Origin: Mitsuaria sp. 7
Lineage (GTDB): Bacteria > Pseudomonadota > Gammaproteobacteria > Burkholderiales > Burkholderiaceae_C
Assembly (NCBI RefSeq): GCF_001653795.1
Contig: NZ_CP011514.1
Coordinates: 3,924,279-3,988,278 of the forward strand
Direction of reading: 5' to 3'
DNA: 64,000 nt
Made by a program: the position numbers and the translations under genes. The notes under the pieces were generated by a model. The model had not been told where the DNA came from, made no database searches, and saw only the letters and a program-made list of their open reading frames with translations. Below are positions 1-8,776 of the stretch, piece after piece; position 1 is the first letter of the stretch, and the number at the start of each line of letters is the position of its first letter.

Positions 1-4
1 GAAG

Positions 5-838
5 GTGGGCCGACAAGCCATCCTCACGCGGCTGCCGTTCGGTCGGCTGCTGCGGGTCACGAAGCGCAGGCTCTTCGGCTACCGGCCCGATCCGGACAAC
101 CTCAGCGACACGCTGAAGAACTGGTCGCAGATGCGGGCGGCGCTGTCGCACACGGGCGGTGTGATCGAAGGCGCCACGGTGCTGGAGATCGGCACCGGCT
201 GGTTCCCGACCATCCCCATCCTGCAGTGCCTGCAAGGCGCCGGGCACGTCTACATGTCCGACCTCAACGCCCACCTGGACGATGTCAGCTTCGCCGCGAC
301 GCTGGACTTCCTGCGGCGGGTGGATCCCGCGGACCAGCGGCTGCGCGAGATCCGGTCGCGCAAGGACCTGCCGCTCACCTACCTCGCGCCGTTCGACGTG
401 AACGACCTCGCCGACGGAGCGATCGATCTCGTCACCTCGCGGACCGTGCTGGAGCACATCCCGCCGGACGTGCTGGTGCAACTGCTCAAGTCCCTGCGTC
501 CCAAGCTCTCCGCGCGCGGGCGCATGGTGCATCTGGTGGACCACTCCGACCACCTGGAGCACGCGGACAAGTCCATCAGCAAGATCAACTTCCTGACCTG
601 GCCGGAGCGCAAGCACGCGTGGATCAACCGGCTGACGCGTGAAGGCGAGAACCGGCTGCGGCATCACGAATATCCGCCGCTGTTCGCGCTGGCCGGCTAC
701 CGCCTGCTCCTCGAGCAGGACAAGATCCATGAACCGACGCGGCAACTGGCGAAGTCGCTGCCGCTGCAGTGGCGCTTCGCGGCGATGACGCCGGAACAGC
801 TGGCGACGATGTCGTCGCTGTATGTGCTGGCGCCTTGA
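5..838 (+). CDS. SAM-dependent class I methyltransferase (possibly 5'-truncated)
   Basis: The protein of about 277 residues has a class I methyltransferase core. Motif I (VLEIGTGWFP) is near residue 60, an acidic motif II (YMSDLN) follows about 25 residues later, and a motif IV-like stretch (IDLVTSRTVLEHI) is near residue 140. That pattern binds S-adenosylmethionine; the methyl acceptor cannot be told from sequence. The first start codon in frame is a GTG only 5 bases into the window, so the real start may lie upstream and the gene may be incomplete. It ends 3 bp before the stop of the convergent acetyltransferase gene. Its missing upstream neighbours would be the best guide to its substrate. 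Confidence 0.7.
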   Translation: MGRQAILTRLPFGRLLRVTKRRLFGYRPDPDNLSDTLKNWSQMRAALSHTGGVIEGATVLEIGTGWFPTIPILQCLQGAGHVYMSDLNAHLDDVSFAATLDFLRRVDPADQRLREIRSRKDLPLTYLAPFDVNDLADGAIDLVTSRTVLEHIPPDVLVQLLKSLRPKLSARGRMVHLVDHSDHLEHADKSISKINFLTWPERKHAWINRLTREGENRLRHHEYPPLFALAGYRLLLEQDKIHEPTRQLAKSLPLQWRFAAMTPEQLATMSSLYVLAP

Positions 839-841
839 GGG

Positions 842-1297
842 TCAGCGCAGCTCGTGCAGCACGTCGGGGCAACGCTCCTCATTCCCGGCACCGTCCGAGA
901 AGTCGATCGCCTTGAAGCCATGCCGTTCGTAGAAGGCGCGCGCGCCTTCGTTGGCCTGGAAGGTGTAGAGCCGGATGGGACGAGGCAAGCTCGCCAGCGC
1001 GTGCGCGAGCAGCCGCTCGCCGATGCCTTGGCCGGTCCATCCCGGCAGGAGGTAGAGCTGCTCGATCCACGCGGCGTCCTCTTCGCGCGAGGTCGCGAGC
1101 ACGCCGACGATCCGTGCGCCTTCGCAAGCCACGGTCACCTGGCCCGAGGGCACCAACACATCGCGCACCCAGCCTCGAACCTCGGGGGCCGTGTGGGCCA
1201 TCGGCGCGTACGGCAGGAACGCCTCACGCGAAGCGATCAGGACGTCCGCCACATCGAGTGCGTCCTCGTCGATCGCCGGTCGCAGTTCGACGGTCAT
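842..1297 (-). CDS. GNAT family N-acetyltransferase
   Basis: This 151-residue protein has the GNAT fold. The acetyl-CoA pyrophosphate-binding loop is LYLLPGWTGQGIGERLL around residues 86-102, and the C-terminal half has the usual ARAFYERHGF pattern found in small-molecule acetyltransferases. It transfers an acetyl group from acetyl-CoA to an unknown amine. It lies 19 bp downstream of the MFS transporter gene on the same strand, so the two are probably co-transcribed; that could mean a detoxification or resistance pair, but this is inference. The length is normal for the family. Confidence 0.8.
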   Translation of the reverse strand: MTVELRPAIDEDALDVADVLIASREAFLPYAPMAHTAPEVRGWVRDVLVPSGQVTVACEGARIVGVLATSREEDAAWIEQLYLLPGWTGQGIGERLLAHALASLPRPIRLYTFQANEGARAFYERHGFKAIDFSDGAGNEERCPDVLHELR

Positions 1298-1316
1298 GGC
1301 GTCATGCCTCCTCAGT

Positions 1317-2579
1317 TCAGGCGGCAGGCGCCGCCTTCTCCTGATCGCGCCTGCCGGCGGTGAGCCACAGGATCACCGCGAACACCGCGCCGCCGACGCT
1401 GGCGAGTCCGAAGAACAGCATCATCGGCTCATAGCCGGCGGGGTTCTGCGCGCTCGCGCCGGCGCGGTCGTTGAGCCAGCCGGCGACGAGGTTGGCGCCG
1501 GCGATGCCGGCGTTCTGCGCGACCCACATCAGCCCGAGGGCCGTGCCGAAGCGCGACGGCGACACGAGCTTGCTGGCCAGCGGCCACATCACCGCGGGCA
1601 CCAGCGAGAAGCTCACGCCGATCAGCGCGGTCGAGATCCACAGGCTGGCCGAGGTCAGCGCCATCATCGCCATCGCGATGGGCAGCAGCACCGCGCCGAA
1701 GGCCAGGAACGGCGCGTAGCGGCCGAAGCGGTCGCACAGCCAGCCGAAGGCCGGTGTCGCGAAAACGGCGGCCAGGAACACGTAGCTGTTCATCGCGCCG
1801 GCCGAGGCCAGGTCCAGGCCGTGCGCGTGCTGGAAGTACTTGATCGAGAAGGTGCTGCGGAACGCGAGGATCACCGAGTACCAGAGCACGCACAGCGTGA
1901 GCAGGTACCAGTAGGCCTTGCCGAAGTGCAGCAGGTCGCGCCACACGAAGGGCTGCGCCTGCTTCTCGATCTCGCCCTTGGCGGAGGCGGCGATGCGGCG
2001 GTCCATCGCCCAGTAGGCCAGCCCCGCGGCGAAGGAGGCGGCGGCCATGGCGGCGGCGATCATCAGCGGCGGTTGCCAGCCTTGCGCGTAAGCGGCGGGG
2101 AACCAGGTCGGCGACATGTCCGAGGAGAACGACCCGAGACGACCGATCGACAGTGCCAGGCCCATGGAGAGCGCGACCTTGCCGCCGACGAAGTACTGGG
2201 CCAGGGCGGCCAGCGTGGCGATGCCGAAGGTCTCGGCGCCGATGCCGAACAGCAGCCGTCCCGCGGCCATGCCGGCGAAGTTGGGGCTGAGGGCCGTGAG
2301 CAGCGCGCCGAGGAAACAGACGGCGGCCGTCCAGAGCGTCATGCGCGCGGCGCCGAAGCGGTCCACGAGCACGCCGCCGACGAGGATCAGCACGACGTTG
2401 GGCAAGCTGTAGATCGCGTTGAGCAGGCCGATCTGCTGGTCGCTGAAGCCGCGCTGGCTCTGCAGCGCATCGGCGACGGGTCCGATGGAATCGTAGACGT
2501 AGTAGTTGCCGTACAGCGACGCGGCGATCAGGGCGCACACCAGCCACGCGGTGGCGCGGCTCGGGGACTTGTCGTTCAT
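1317..2579 (-). CDS. MFS transporter, 12-TM type
   Basis: A 420-residue hydrophobic protein with about twelve predicted membrane segments and a major facilitator signature: the A-motif region reads GGVLVDRFGAARM near residue 75, with a weaker second copy (GWLCDRFGRY) in the second half. The two halves are separated by a charged cytoplasmic loop. The substrate is not recognisable; the shape resembles the MFSD1/NarK-like general MFS group rather than a named drug pump. It is the first gene of a probable two-gene unit with the acetyltransferase downstream. The ATG at 2579 gives a normal N-terminus that runs quickly into the first helix. Confidence 0.8.
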   Translation of the reverse strand: MNDKSPSRATAWLVCALIAASLYGNYYVYDSIGPVADALQSQRGFSDQQIGLLNAIYSLPNVVLILVGGVLVDRFGAARMTLWTAAVCFLGALLTALSPNFAGMAAGRLLFGIGAETFGIATLAALAQYFVGGKVALSMGLALSIGRLGSFSSDMSPTWFPAAYAQGWQPPLMIAAAMAAASFAAGLAYWAMDRRIAASAKGEIEKQAQPFVWRDLLHFGKAYWYLLTLCVLWYSVILAFRSTFSIKYFQHAHGLDLASAGAMNSYVFLAAVFATPAFGWLCDRFGRYAPFLAFGAVLLPIAMAMMALTSASLWISTALIGVSFSLVPAVMWPLASKLVSPSRFGTALGLMWVAQNAGIAGANLVAGWLNDRAGASAQNPAGYEPMMLFFGLASVGGAVFAVILWLTAGRRDQEKAAPAA

Positions 2580-2805
2580 GAGGAGGGCCTGGGGAATCCT
2601 GGGCGGTCGTGGAGGACCGAAGGGGCGGATTCTGGAGCAAGTCGGGCGGCGGGAGGACCCGCGGCGACTCGTCGTTTCCCCGGATCGCCCTGGGCATGGG
2701 CCCTGGAACGTGAAGCCGGCGTTAGGCGCCGATCGGGTACCGTTGTGGTCAGGTGAGAATCATCGCTCGACCGGAACAGCCACGACCACGACGACGGGCC
2801 ATTGG

Positions 2806-3483
2806 ATGCTGAACGAACTTGAACTCACAGGACGCGCTCGGACCCATGTGACCCAGCACGACGCCCCACGTTTCGCCGCGCAGCCCGAGGCGGTGGAGGC
2901 GTTCCTGGCCCTTCGCGAGGCCGCGCATCGCGACGGCATCGACCTGGTGCCCTACAGCAGCTTCCGGGACTCCCGGACGCAACTCCGGATCTGGAATGGC
3001 AAGTTCAGCGGCAGCAAGCCGCTGTACGACGAGCAGGGCCGGGCGCGCGACTTCAGCAGGCTCACGCCGCCCGAGATCGTGCGCCACATCTTGAACTGGT
3101 CGGCGCTTCCAGGCGCGAGTCGGCATCAATGGGGCACCGAAATCGACGTCTTCGATGGCGCCGCGGTGCCAGCGGACTATGTGCCCAAGCTGCTGCCCGA
3201 GGAAGTGACGCCGGGCGGCGTGTTCTTCGAACTGCACCGTTGGCTCGACACGCACATGGGGACGTACGGCTTCGTGCGCCCCTATCGGCGCTTCAACGGC
3301 GGCATGTTCCCGGAACCCTGGCACCTGAGCTACCGGCCGCTATCGACGCTGGCGCTGGAGCAGGTCTCCGTGGACCTGCTCACGCGAGTCATCGCGGAGG
3401 CAGACATCCTCGGCAAGGACCTGGTGCTGGAGATGCTGCCGGAGATCTATCGGGATCACATCTGCAACGTCGATGTGAGCTGA
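2806..3483 (+). CDS. M15-family D-alanyl-D-alanine carboxypeptidase (VanY/LdcB type)
   Basis: The 225-residue protein carries the LAS/M15 zinc peptidase signature. HQWGTEIDVF supplies the first His and Asp zinc ligands (HxxGxxxD), and EPWHLSY near the C-terminus supplies the catalytic Glu and third His. YSSFRD is the usual substrate-loop motif. Such enzymes trim D-alanine from peptidoglycan stems. I chose the ATG at 2806 because the reading frame upstream has no family similarity. The protein lacks an obvious signal peptide, so it is either cytoplasmic, exported by another route, or its true start lies elsewhere. Confidence 0.8.
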   Translation: MLNELELTGRARTHVTQHDAPRFAAQPEAVEAFLALREAAHRDGIDLVPYSSFRDSRTQLRIWNGKFSGSKPLYDEQGRARDFSRLTPPEIVRHILNWSALPGASRHQWGTEIDVFDGAAVPADYVPKLLPEEVTPGGVFFELHRWLDTHMGTYGFVRPYRRFNGGMFPEPWHLSYRPLSTLALEQVSVDLLTRVIAEADILGKDLVLEMLPEIYRDHICNVDVS

Positions 3484-3636
3484 CGCCCTTCGTCGGAACT
3501 TCGATCGGGGCGTCCCGGTAACCACCCGTAAGCACCGCTGTCACGACGCGACATTCCGCGACGCAGCCACCCATCGGTGGGGGCTGGGTTCACCCGCATT
3601 TGGGATAAGGTCCGGGCCGTTCCTCAGGAGATCCTC

Positions 3637-4500
3637 ATGGCATTCGCGCGTTCCTTCGCCTCCATCGGCCCTTCCCTGCCCCGCGTGGGCGGCGTGATCG
3701 CCGCTTGCGTCGCCGTGGCGATGCTCGCCGGCTGCGGCAAGCAGGGCGCGACGCTGGGCGACGGCAGCTCGGAGATCACCGGCTCCGCCGGTCCGGCCGG
3801 CGCCAACAAGGCCAACCGCGAGCTGATGAAGTGCGACGCGCCGGTCGCGACGCTGTCGCTGATGGAGAACCCCAACGGCTACACGATCAGCGCGCCCAAC
3901 GGTCTGCCGAATTCGCCGCTGCCGCTGGTGCGCCTGCTCGCGCAGCAGAGCGGCTGCTTCCGCGTCGTCGATCGCAACTCGGGCCTGAAAGCCACGATCC
4001 GGGAACAGGAGTTGAAGGACTCCGGCATCCTGCGCAAGGAAGGCAGCACCGTGCAGAAGGGCAAGGGCTATGAAGCCCAGTACACGCTGATCCCGAGCCT
4101 GACCTTCAGCGAGCAGGACGCGGGCCGTCAGGTCGGCGGCATCCTCGGGATGATCCCGGTGCTCAACAAGTTCGTGGGGGCGGCCGAGCACATCAAGCTC
4201 AAGGAAGCGCAGGTCGCGCTGCTGCTGACCGACAACGAGACGACCGAGCAGGTGGCAGCTGCGACGGGCTCGGTGCGCGTCACCGACCTCGGCATGGGCG
4301 GTCTGGTGCTGGGCAAGCTCGGCGGCGCCGCCGGCGCGGGCTGGGCCAACAGCAATGAAGGCAAGGTCATCGCCGCGGCGTTCCTCGACGCGCACAACCA
4401 ACTCGTCGTCCAGGCCCGCATGCTGCAGGCCAAGGACCTGCCAGATCCGGTGCCGATGAAGAAGGCCGGGGACGCGAAGAAGGCAGCCGCGGGCGCGTGA
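3637..4500 (+). CDS. CsgG/HfaB-like outer-membrane lipoprotein
   Basis: A lipoprotein of 287 residues. The start at 3637 is supported by a CAGGAG ribosome-binding site 6 bp upstream and gives a clean type II signal peptide ending in the lipobox LAGC (Cys at about residue 32). The mature part resembles the CsgG family: a beta-rich region, the phrase QSGCFRVVDRN followed by a charged helix, and a late glycine-rich hydrophobic stretch. CsgG-type proteins form or assist outer-membrane secretion channels for curli or adhesins. No curli genes lie nearby, so the role is open. The C-terminus is Lys/Ala-rich. Confidence 0.65.
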   Translation: MAFARSFASIGPSLPRVGGVIAACVAVAMLAGCGKQGATLGDGSSEITGSAGPAGANKANRELMKCDAPVATLSLMENPNGYTISAPNGLPNSPLPLVRLLAQQSGCFRVVDRNSGLKATIREQELKDSGILRKEGSTVQKGKGYEAQYTLIPSLTFSEQDAGRQVGGILGMIPVLNKFVGAAEHIKLKEAQVALLLTDNETTEQVAAATGSVRVTDLGMGGLVLGKLGGAAGAGWANSNEGKVIAAAFLDAHNQLVVQARMLQAKDLPDPVPMKKAGDAKKAAAGA

Positions 4501-4546
4501 GTCGATCGCTGCGGGGGTAAGAAGGCTTCAGTACTTCCACCGCCGC

Positions 4547-4575
4547 TGGCCCTCACCCCTGCCCTCTCCCGCTTG
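4547..4575. repeat. Left half of a REP-like palindrome (copy A)
   Basis: The bases match the reverse complement of the intact copy at 30213-30253: a GGCCCTCACCCCTG tail, then the arm CCCTCTCCCGC. The palindrome is interrupted here by the IS481 element, and its other arm reappears at 5833. Confidence 0.75.
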
Positions 4576-5832
4576 CTGTATGGACCGAGGACATGGGTGA
4601 CAGGTGTGCCAGGACATGGGTAACAGGTCAGGTCCAGGTTAGTCAGCCTGGCACAGGTCAATCATGCGTACTTTTTGATGGCAGAAGAAGACATCGAAGC
4701 TGCCATCAAGATCCAGGTGAGGTCGTAGGGCTACAGGCTGGCCGATGAGGCCTCTGCCGACGCGGTAGGTGTTGCCTTTGAAGGCGATCCGTCCACCGTA
4801 TCCGACCCGGCGCACGATGGCGCCATCGCCATATTCGACGGGCCGCAAAGAGCTTGGCATCGAGCGCGGGCTGGCCGCGTAGCGGCTGGCTGGCGTGTCC
4901 ATGCCCAGCGCTTGATGCGGGCGCTTGGCGTTGTACAGATGCCGCCACTGGATGAAGTGGTGCTGGGCATCGTCCAGGTCCTTGAAGTGCCGACTGGCCA
5001 GCAACTCGGCTTTCAGGGTGCGATGGAATCGCTCGTCCTTGCCGTTGGTCTGAGGATGCATCGGTCGGCTGTGGCTCAACCGCACTCCCAAGCGAATCAG
5101 CCAGACGCCCAGCTCGGTGAGTGCTCCGCGCGTCGGCGAGCCCCAGGGCGGACCGTTGTCGGCGTTGATGCGCTCAGGCAGCCCATAGCGCTCAAAGGCG
5201 CGCTGCAGACCGGCTGCACGGACTCTAGCCGCTCGTTACTCAGCGCTTGCAGCACGATGTTGAAGCGCGAGTGATCGTCCAGCACGGTCAGCGGATGGCA
5301 GCGCTCAGTGTCGGTGGCGAAGTGGCCCTTGAAGTCCATCTGCCACAGTGCATTGGGCGTCTCGTGCTCGAAGCGCTGCCATGCCGTCGCGGCCTGGCTT
5401 GCTGCCGGGTCGATCAGGCCGTTTCGGCGCAGCACCCAGTTGGCTGTGCTGGCTGCTACGTGCACACCCAGATCGCGCGCCAGCACCTTCGCGATCTTGC
5501 GACCGCCCCAAGCAGAACATTCGGCCCGCACTGCAAGCACCTGCGCCTGCAGCTGTTCGGGCGTACGAGTCGGCGAGGTGTGTGGTCGCCGAGATCGATC
5601 CTCGAGATCGTCTCGGCTGAGCCACTTGTAGCCTGTCTTGCGGCTGATCCCGCTGCGTCGACATAGCTCGCTGATATTGGCGCCAGGCTGTCGGGCCAGT
5701 CGAACAAATTCCTCTCGTTGATCCTTCACGGTGTCTTGGCTCCAGGGCAACTTCGTCCTCCCGCTGACTAGGCGGGAAAAGTGTCACCCATGTCCTGGCA
5801 CGCCTGTTACCTATGTCCTCGGTCCCATACAG
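4576..5832 (-). mobile_element. IS481-family insertion sequence (about 1.26 kb)
   Basis: The ends are near-perfect inverted repeats. The left end starts CTGTATGGACCGAGGACATG and the right end, read inward, starts CTGTATGGGACCGAGGACAT; similarity continues for about 50 bp. Each end also contains a tandem pair of AGGACATGGGT(A/G)ACA units, probably transposase-binding sites. Inside is one transposase gene on the minus strand. The outer flanks on both sides are arms of the same REP-like palindrome (CCCTCTCCCGC), so the element sits in the palindrome loop. Because the flanks are mirror images, the exact IS border and the target duplication cannot be fixed to the base. Confidence 0.85.
4639..5750 (-). 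pseudogene. IS481-family transposase, frameshifted
   Basis: The 5' part encodes an N-terminal helix-turn-helix (SELCRRSGISRKTGYKWL) and the first catalytic Asp in WQMDFKGHF. The frame then breaks near 5208-5214. In the next frame the protein continues with LQRAFERYGLPERI, the second Asp in NADNGPPW and the catalytic Glu in TNGKDERFHRTLK, then the usual C-terminal domain. The two halves rejoin exactly if one base is restored, so the gene has lost one nucleotide. IS481 transposases are normally one open frame and there is no slippery A-run here, so decay or a sequencing error is more likely than programmed frameshifting. Confidence 0.85.
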
Positions 5833-5847
5833 CAAGCGGGAGAGGGA
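5833..5847. repeat. Right half of REP-like palindrome copy A
   Basis: GCAAGCGGGAGAGGG is the outer arm of the palindrome split by the IS481 element. It lies about 45 bp from the oppositely oriented intact copy B, so the pair looks like a BIME-style inverted doublet. Confidence 0.7.
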
Positions 5848-5892
5848 GTAAGAAAGGTGGCGCCATCAGAAGGTCAGCTCGGTGCACTCTCG

Positions 5893-5933
5893 CTCCCTCT
5901 CCCGCTTGCGGGAGAGGGTGGGGGTGAGGGCCA
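5893..5933 (+). repeat. REP-like palindromic repeat (copy B)
   Basis: Perfect 11-bp arms, CCCTCTCCCGC at 5895-5905 and GCGGGAGAGGG at 5908-5918, around a TT spacer, followed by the tail GGGGTGAGGGCCA. A near-identical copy follows rne at 30213. The element lies just beyond the stop codon of the GH36-like gene and could form the 3' hairpin of that transcript. Confidence 0.85.
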
Positions 5934-5953
5934 ACCCCTGTCGGCAAGTCACC

Positions 5954-8776
5954 CTACGCTTCAAGTCGGAGCTGCCCAAATGCAGCCGGGACATGGAAGT
6001 TCGCCTTCTCGCTGCCCGTCGGATTCCAGGCGCTGAACTGCCGCGACTCCTTGTTCCCCTCGACGCGGAACAGGTTGATCCGCCAGCCGTCGAGCGACTG
6101 CGCCCCGCGCGGCATCGGCACGACGAGTTCCGCCGTCCACACGCGGTGGTACTCGTCCACCGACGTGCGCGCCCGGCTCTCGCCGATGAAGCGCTTGCGG
6201 CCCTGACCTCTCACCTCCAGGTCCATCGTCAAGCCGTTCGGCGAGACCTCGACCTCGCGGTAGCGGTCCGTGCCCGCGTCCTGCGGCGCCTGCAGGAACA
6301 CCTCGACGACGTCGCGCTCCCACAGCGGCCAGATGTCCGTCGCGGAGACCTCGCGCTCATACGTCGTCAGCGCGTTGTAGCGGCTGCTGAAGCGCAGGTG
6401 CAGCGCGCCGTCCGCATGCAGCAGCTGCACGCGCGTCGACTGCGTCCCGGTCAACGGCCGGCCGCGCCAGTCGTGCGCGAAGAACAGCGCAGGCGCGTCC
6501 TCCCACGCCGATGCGAGAGCGAAACCATCGCGCCCGATCAACCGTGACGGCAGCCGCGCGGCCCGCGCCAGCGGACGCTCGATCGCCGACGTCAGCACCG
6601 CTTCGATCAGCAGGTTCTCCTTGAAGCTCACCTTCAGCGTCGGCTTCGCCGCGTCGACCGAACCCAGGTCCACGCCGTTCACGTAATCGCGGATCTTCCA
6701 CACGCCGGGGCCGAGCCCGCGCAGCGTCACCGTGCCGTCGAAGGTCGGCGCGTAGAACGCGTAGTGCATCACCCCGTTCTTCTCCACGACGTGCGTCTCC
6801 GGCTTGTCGAACGCGATGTCGTAGAGCTCGCCGCGATAAGCGCCGTCGGACAGGCCCTTCGCGTTGTGCGCGGTGATCCACTTGCGCCAATGCGTCTCGC
6901 GCTCCGGCGTCAGCAGGAAGGAGTCCTTCGGCTTCGGATCTTCCGGCCACGTGAACTTCGTCGACACCACCGCGCCGACGCCCACCGAAGACGCGAAGTC
7001 CATGCCGCCGGTCGACAGCTCGACATGGTCGCCGGCATACGCCGACCAGCGCCCCATCTGCGCCTTCAGCGCCTTGCCCTTGTGCCGCACCTGCCAGCTC
7101 GACAGCGGGTCCGAGGCCGGTGCCTGGTCGATCCACGGCATGTTGTGGAACGCGTAGCTCGTGCCGCAGGGGCAGACCTCGACGACCGCTTCCGGATTCA
7201 CCGAATGGCAGGCCTCGAACATCACGCGGTAGAAGTCCGCCATGTGCTCGTACGAGTCCTCCGGCTTCTTGTGCTGGTGCCTGGGGTTGAAGCACGGCGC
7301 GACGCCGTTCAGATGCTGGCCGTCGACCTTGACGCCGTCGAAGCCCCAGTCCTTGATGATCTTGCGGAACATCGCCGCCGTGCGCTCCTGCGTCCCCTTC
7401 GCGCCCGGGCACAGGTAGAGGCAGTTCCACCACGTGATCATCTGCGGCGCGCCGTTCTGGTCGAGCAGCAGCAGATCCGCGTGTTCATGCAGCTCGTCGC
7501 TGCCCGGCGCCACCGCCAGCGGCGCGATCCACAGCCGCGCCTTCATGCCGCGCGCATGGATGTCGGCAACCAGCGCCTTCATGTCCTCTTCGCCGCGCGG
7601 GAACTTCTTGAGGTCGATGTCGAACCAGTCGCCCGTCTGGCGCTGCCAGCCGTCGTCGAGCACCGCCCACTTCAGACCGAGCTCCTGCGCCTTCGGCAGC
7701 GTGGCGCGCACGCGCTCCAGCGAGAAGTCGCGCTCGTAGCCCCACGCGCACCAGACCGCGTCGTGCGCGCTGCGCGGCGGCTCCGGCGCGATCAGGCCTT
7801 GCGTGTTCATCAGCCGCCGATAGCGGTCCAGCGGCACGAAGCAATCGCCCTCGTGCACCGCGACGAAGGCCAGTGGCAGCGTCAGCGTCTCACCCGGTGC
7901 GAGCGTGCGCGGCTCGTCGCCGCGCAGCGCGATGTCGACCTGCTCGCCAACGGCTTTCACCGGCAGCGAGACCAGGCGCGGCAGCTTGTCCAGATGGCCG
8001 ACCGCGACACCCAGGTCGCGCCGCCACACGTCCACGAGCGGCGTGCCGCCGCCGTAGTCGGACGAATCCATGCCGAGGAAGTTGCGCTGCTCGAAGCCGC
8101 GCTTGACCGGCTGCATCCAGTCGCGCCGGTCCGTGTGCGTGGAGCCCGAATAGGTCCACCACCCGCCCGCATGCCGCGGCGCCGCCAGCAGGCGGTGCGA
8201 GGCGACGGTCCAGCCCTGGACCAGCAACGGCTTGTCCGAGCGGTTGATGAAGGCGACCTCGATCAGCGCGACGCCGGGGTGCTCGTCGAGCAGCGTGACC
8301 GTCATCGTCTTCTCGACGGCGGCACCTTCGGCCTTGCCGGTGAGGGTCAGGCGTTGTCCCGCGCCGAACGGCGTGGCGCCGCTGCTCGGGACCGCGCTCG
8401 TCAGCGCGAAGCGTTCGAGCGTCCGCGACGTGGTCGGCGGCGGTGCGCCAGCCGCTTCCGCGCCGAGCGCCGCGGCCGCAGCACCAGCCGCCACGGGTTT
8501 CAGTTCAGCGATGACGATCTGCTCACCCGCGTCGAAGCCGGTCAGCGCCAGCGGACGCGCGCCGCCCAGCCGGACGATCCGGCTGCGCATGCGCTCGTCG
8601 AATTGCAGCGAGAGCCGCTCGTCCTGCAGCCGCACGTGGCCACGGCCCAGGTCCGCCGCGCGCGCCGCCGCGGCCGCACCGGGCGATGCGACGGTGGCGG
8701 CCAGCGCCAGCTTCGGCGTGATCGTGGCGACCGGAGCCGCCCCCAGCCATTGGAGGAACGCGCGGCGCCCGGTCAT
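5954..8776 (-). CDS. GH36-like alpha-galactosidase with C-terminal CBM9-like domain, Tat-exported
   Basis: A 940-residue protein. It begins with a twin-arginine signal (RRAFLQW, then a hydrophobic stretch to about residue 30). Residues 50-330 form a beta-rich N-domain. A TIM barrel follows with VLDDGWQ at about 372-378 and the probable nucleophile Asp485 in KVDGQ, the pattern seen in GH36/raffinose-synthase-like enzymes; D556 (ASDPLSSWQVR) is a candidate acid/base. The last 220 residues resemble the CBM9/DOMON-type carbohydrate-binding domain. It probably removes alpha-linked galactose or galactosamine residues in the periplasm or outside. Its start overlaps the amidohydrolase stop by 4 bp (ATGA), so it is the last gene of the receptor-GH114 arm. 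Confidence 0.75.
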   Translation of the reverse strand: MTGRRAFLQWLGAAPVATITPKLALAATVASPGAAAAARAADLGRGHVRLQDERLSLQFDERMRSRIVRLGGARPLALTGFDAGEQIVIAELKPVAAGAAAAALGAEAAGAPPPTTSRTLERFALTSAVPSSGATPFGAGQRLTLTGKAEGAAVEKTMTVTLLDEHPGVALIEVAFINRSDKPLLVQGWTVASHRLLAAPRHAGGWWTYSGSTHTDRRDWMQPVKRGFEQRNFLGMDSSDYGGGTPLVDVWRRDLGVAVGHLDKLPRLVSLPVKAVGEQVDIALRGDEPRTLAPGETLTLPLAFVAVHEGDCFVPLDRYRRLMNTQGLIAPEPPRSAHDAVWCAWGYERDFSLERVRATLPKAQELGLKWAVLDDGWQRQTGDWFDIDLKKFPRGEEDMKALVADIHARGMKARLWIAPLAVAPGSDELHEHADLLLLDQNGAPQMITWWNCLYLCPGAKGTQERTAAMFRKIIKDWGFDGVKVDGQHLNGVAPCFNPRHQHKKPEDSYEHMADFYRVMFEACHSVNPEAVVEVCPCGTSYAFHNMPWIDQAPASDPLSSWQVRHKGKALKAQMGRWSAYAGDHVELSTGGMDFASSVGVGAVVSTKFTWPEDPKPKDSFLLTPERETHWRKWITAHNAKGLSDGAYRGELYDIAFDKPETHVVEKNGVMHYAFYAPTFDGTVTLRGLGPGVWKIRDYVNGVDLGSVDAAKPTLKVSFKENLLIEAVLTSAIERPLARAARLPSRLIGRDGFALASAWEDAPALFFAHDWRGRPLTGTQSTRVQLLHADGALHLRFSSRYNALTTYEREVSATDIWPLWERDVVEVFLQAPQDAGTDRYREVEVSPNGLTMDLEVRGQGRKRFIGESRARTSVDEYHRVWTAELVVPMPRGAQSLDGWRINLFRVEGNKESRQFSAWNPTGSEKANFHVPAAFGQLRLEA

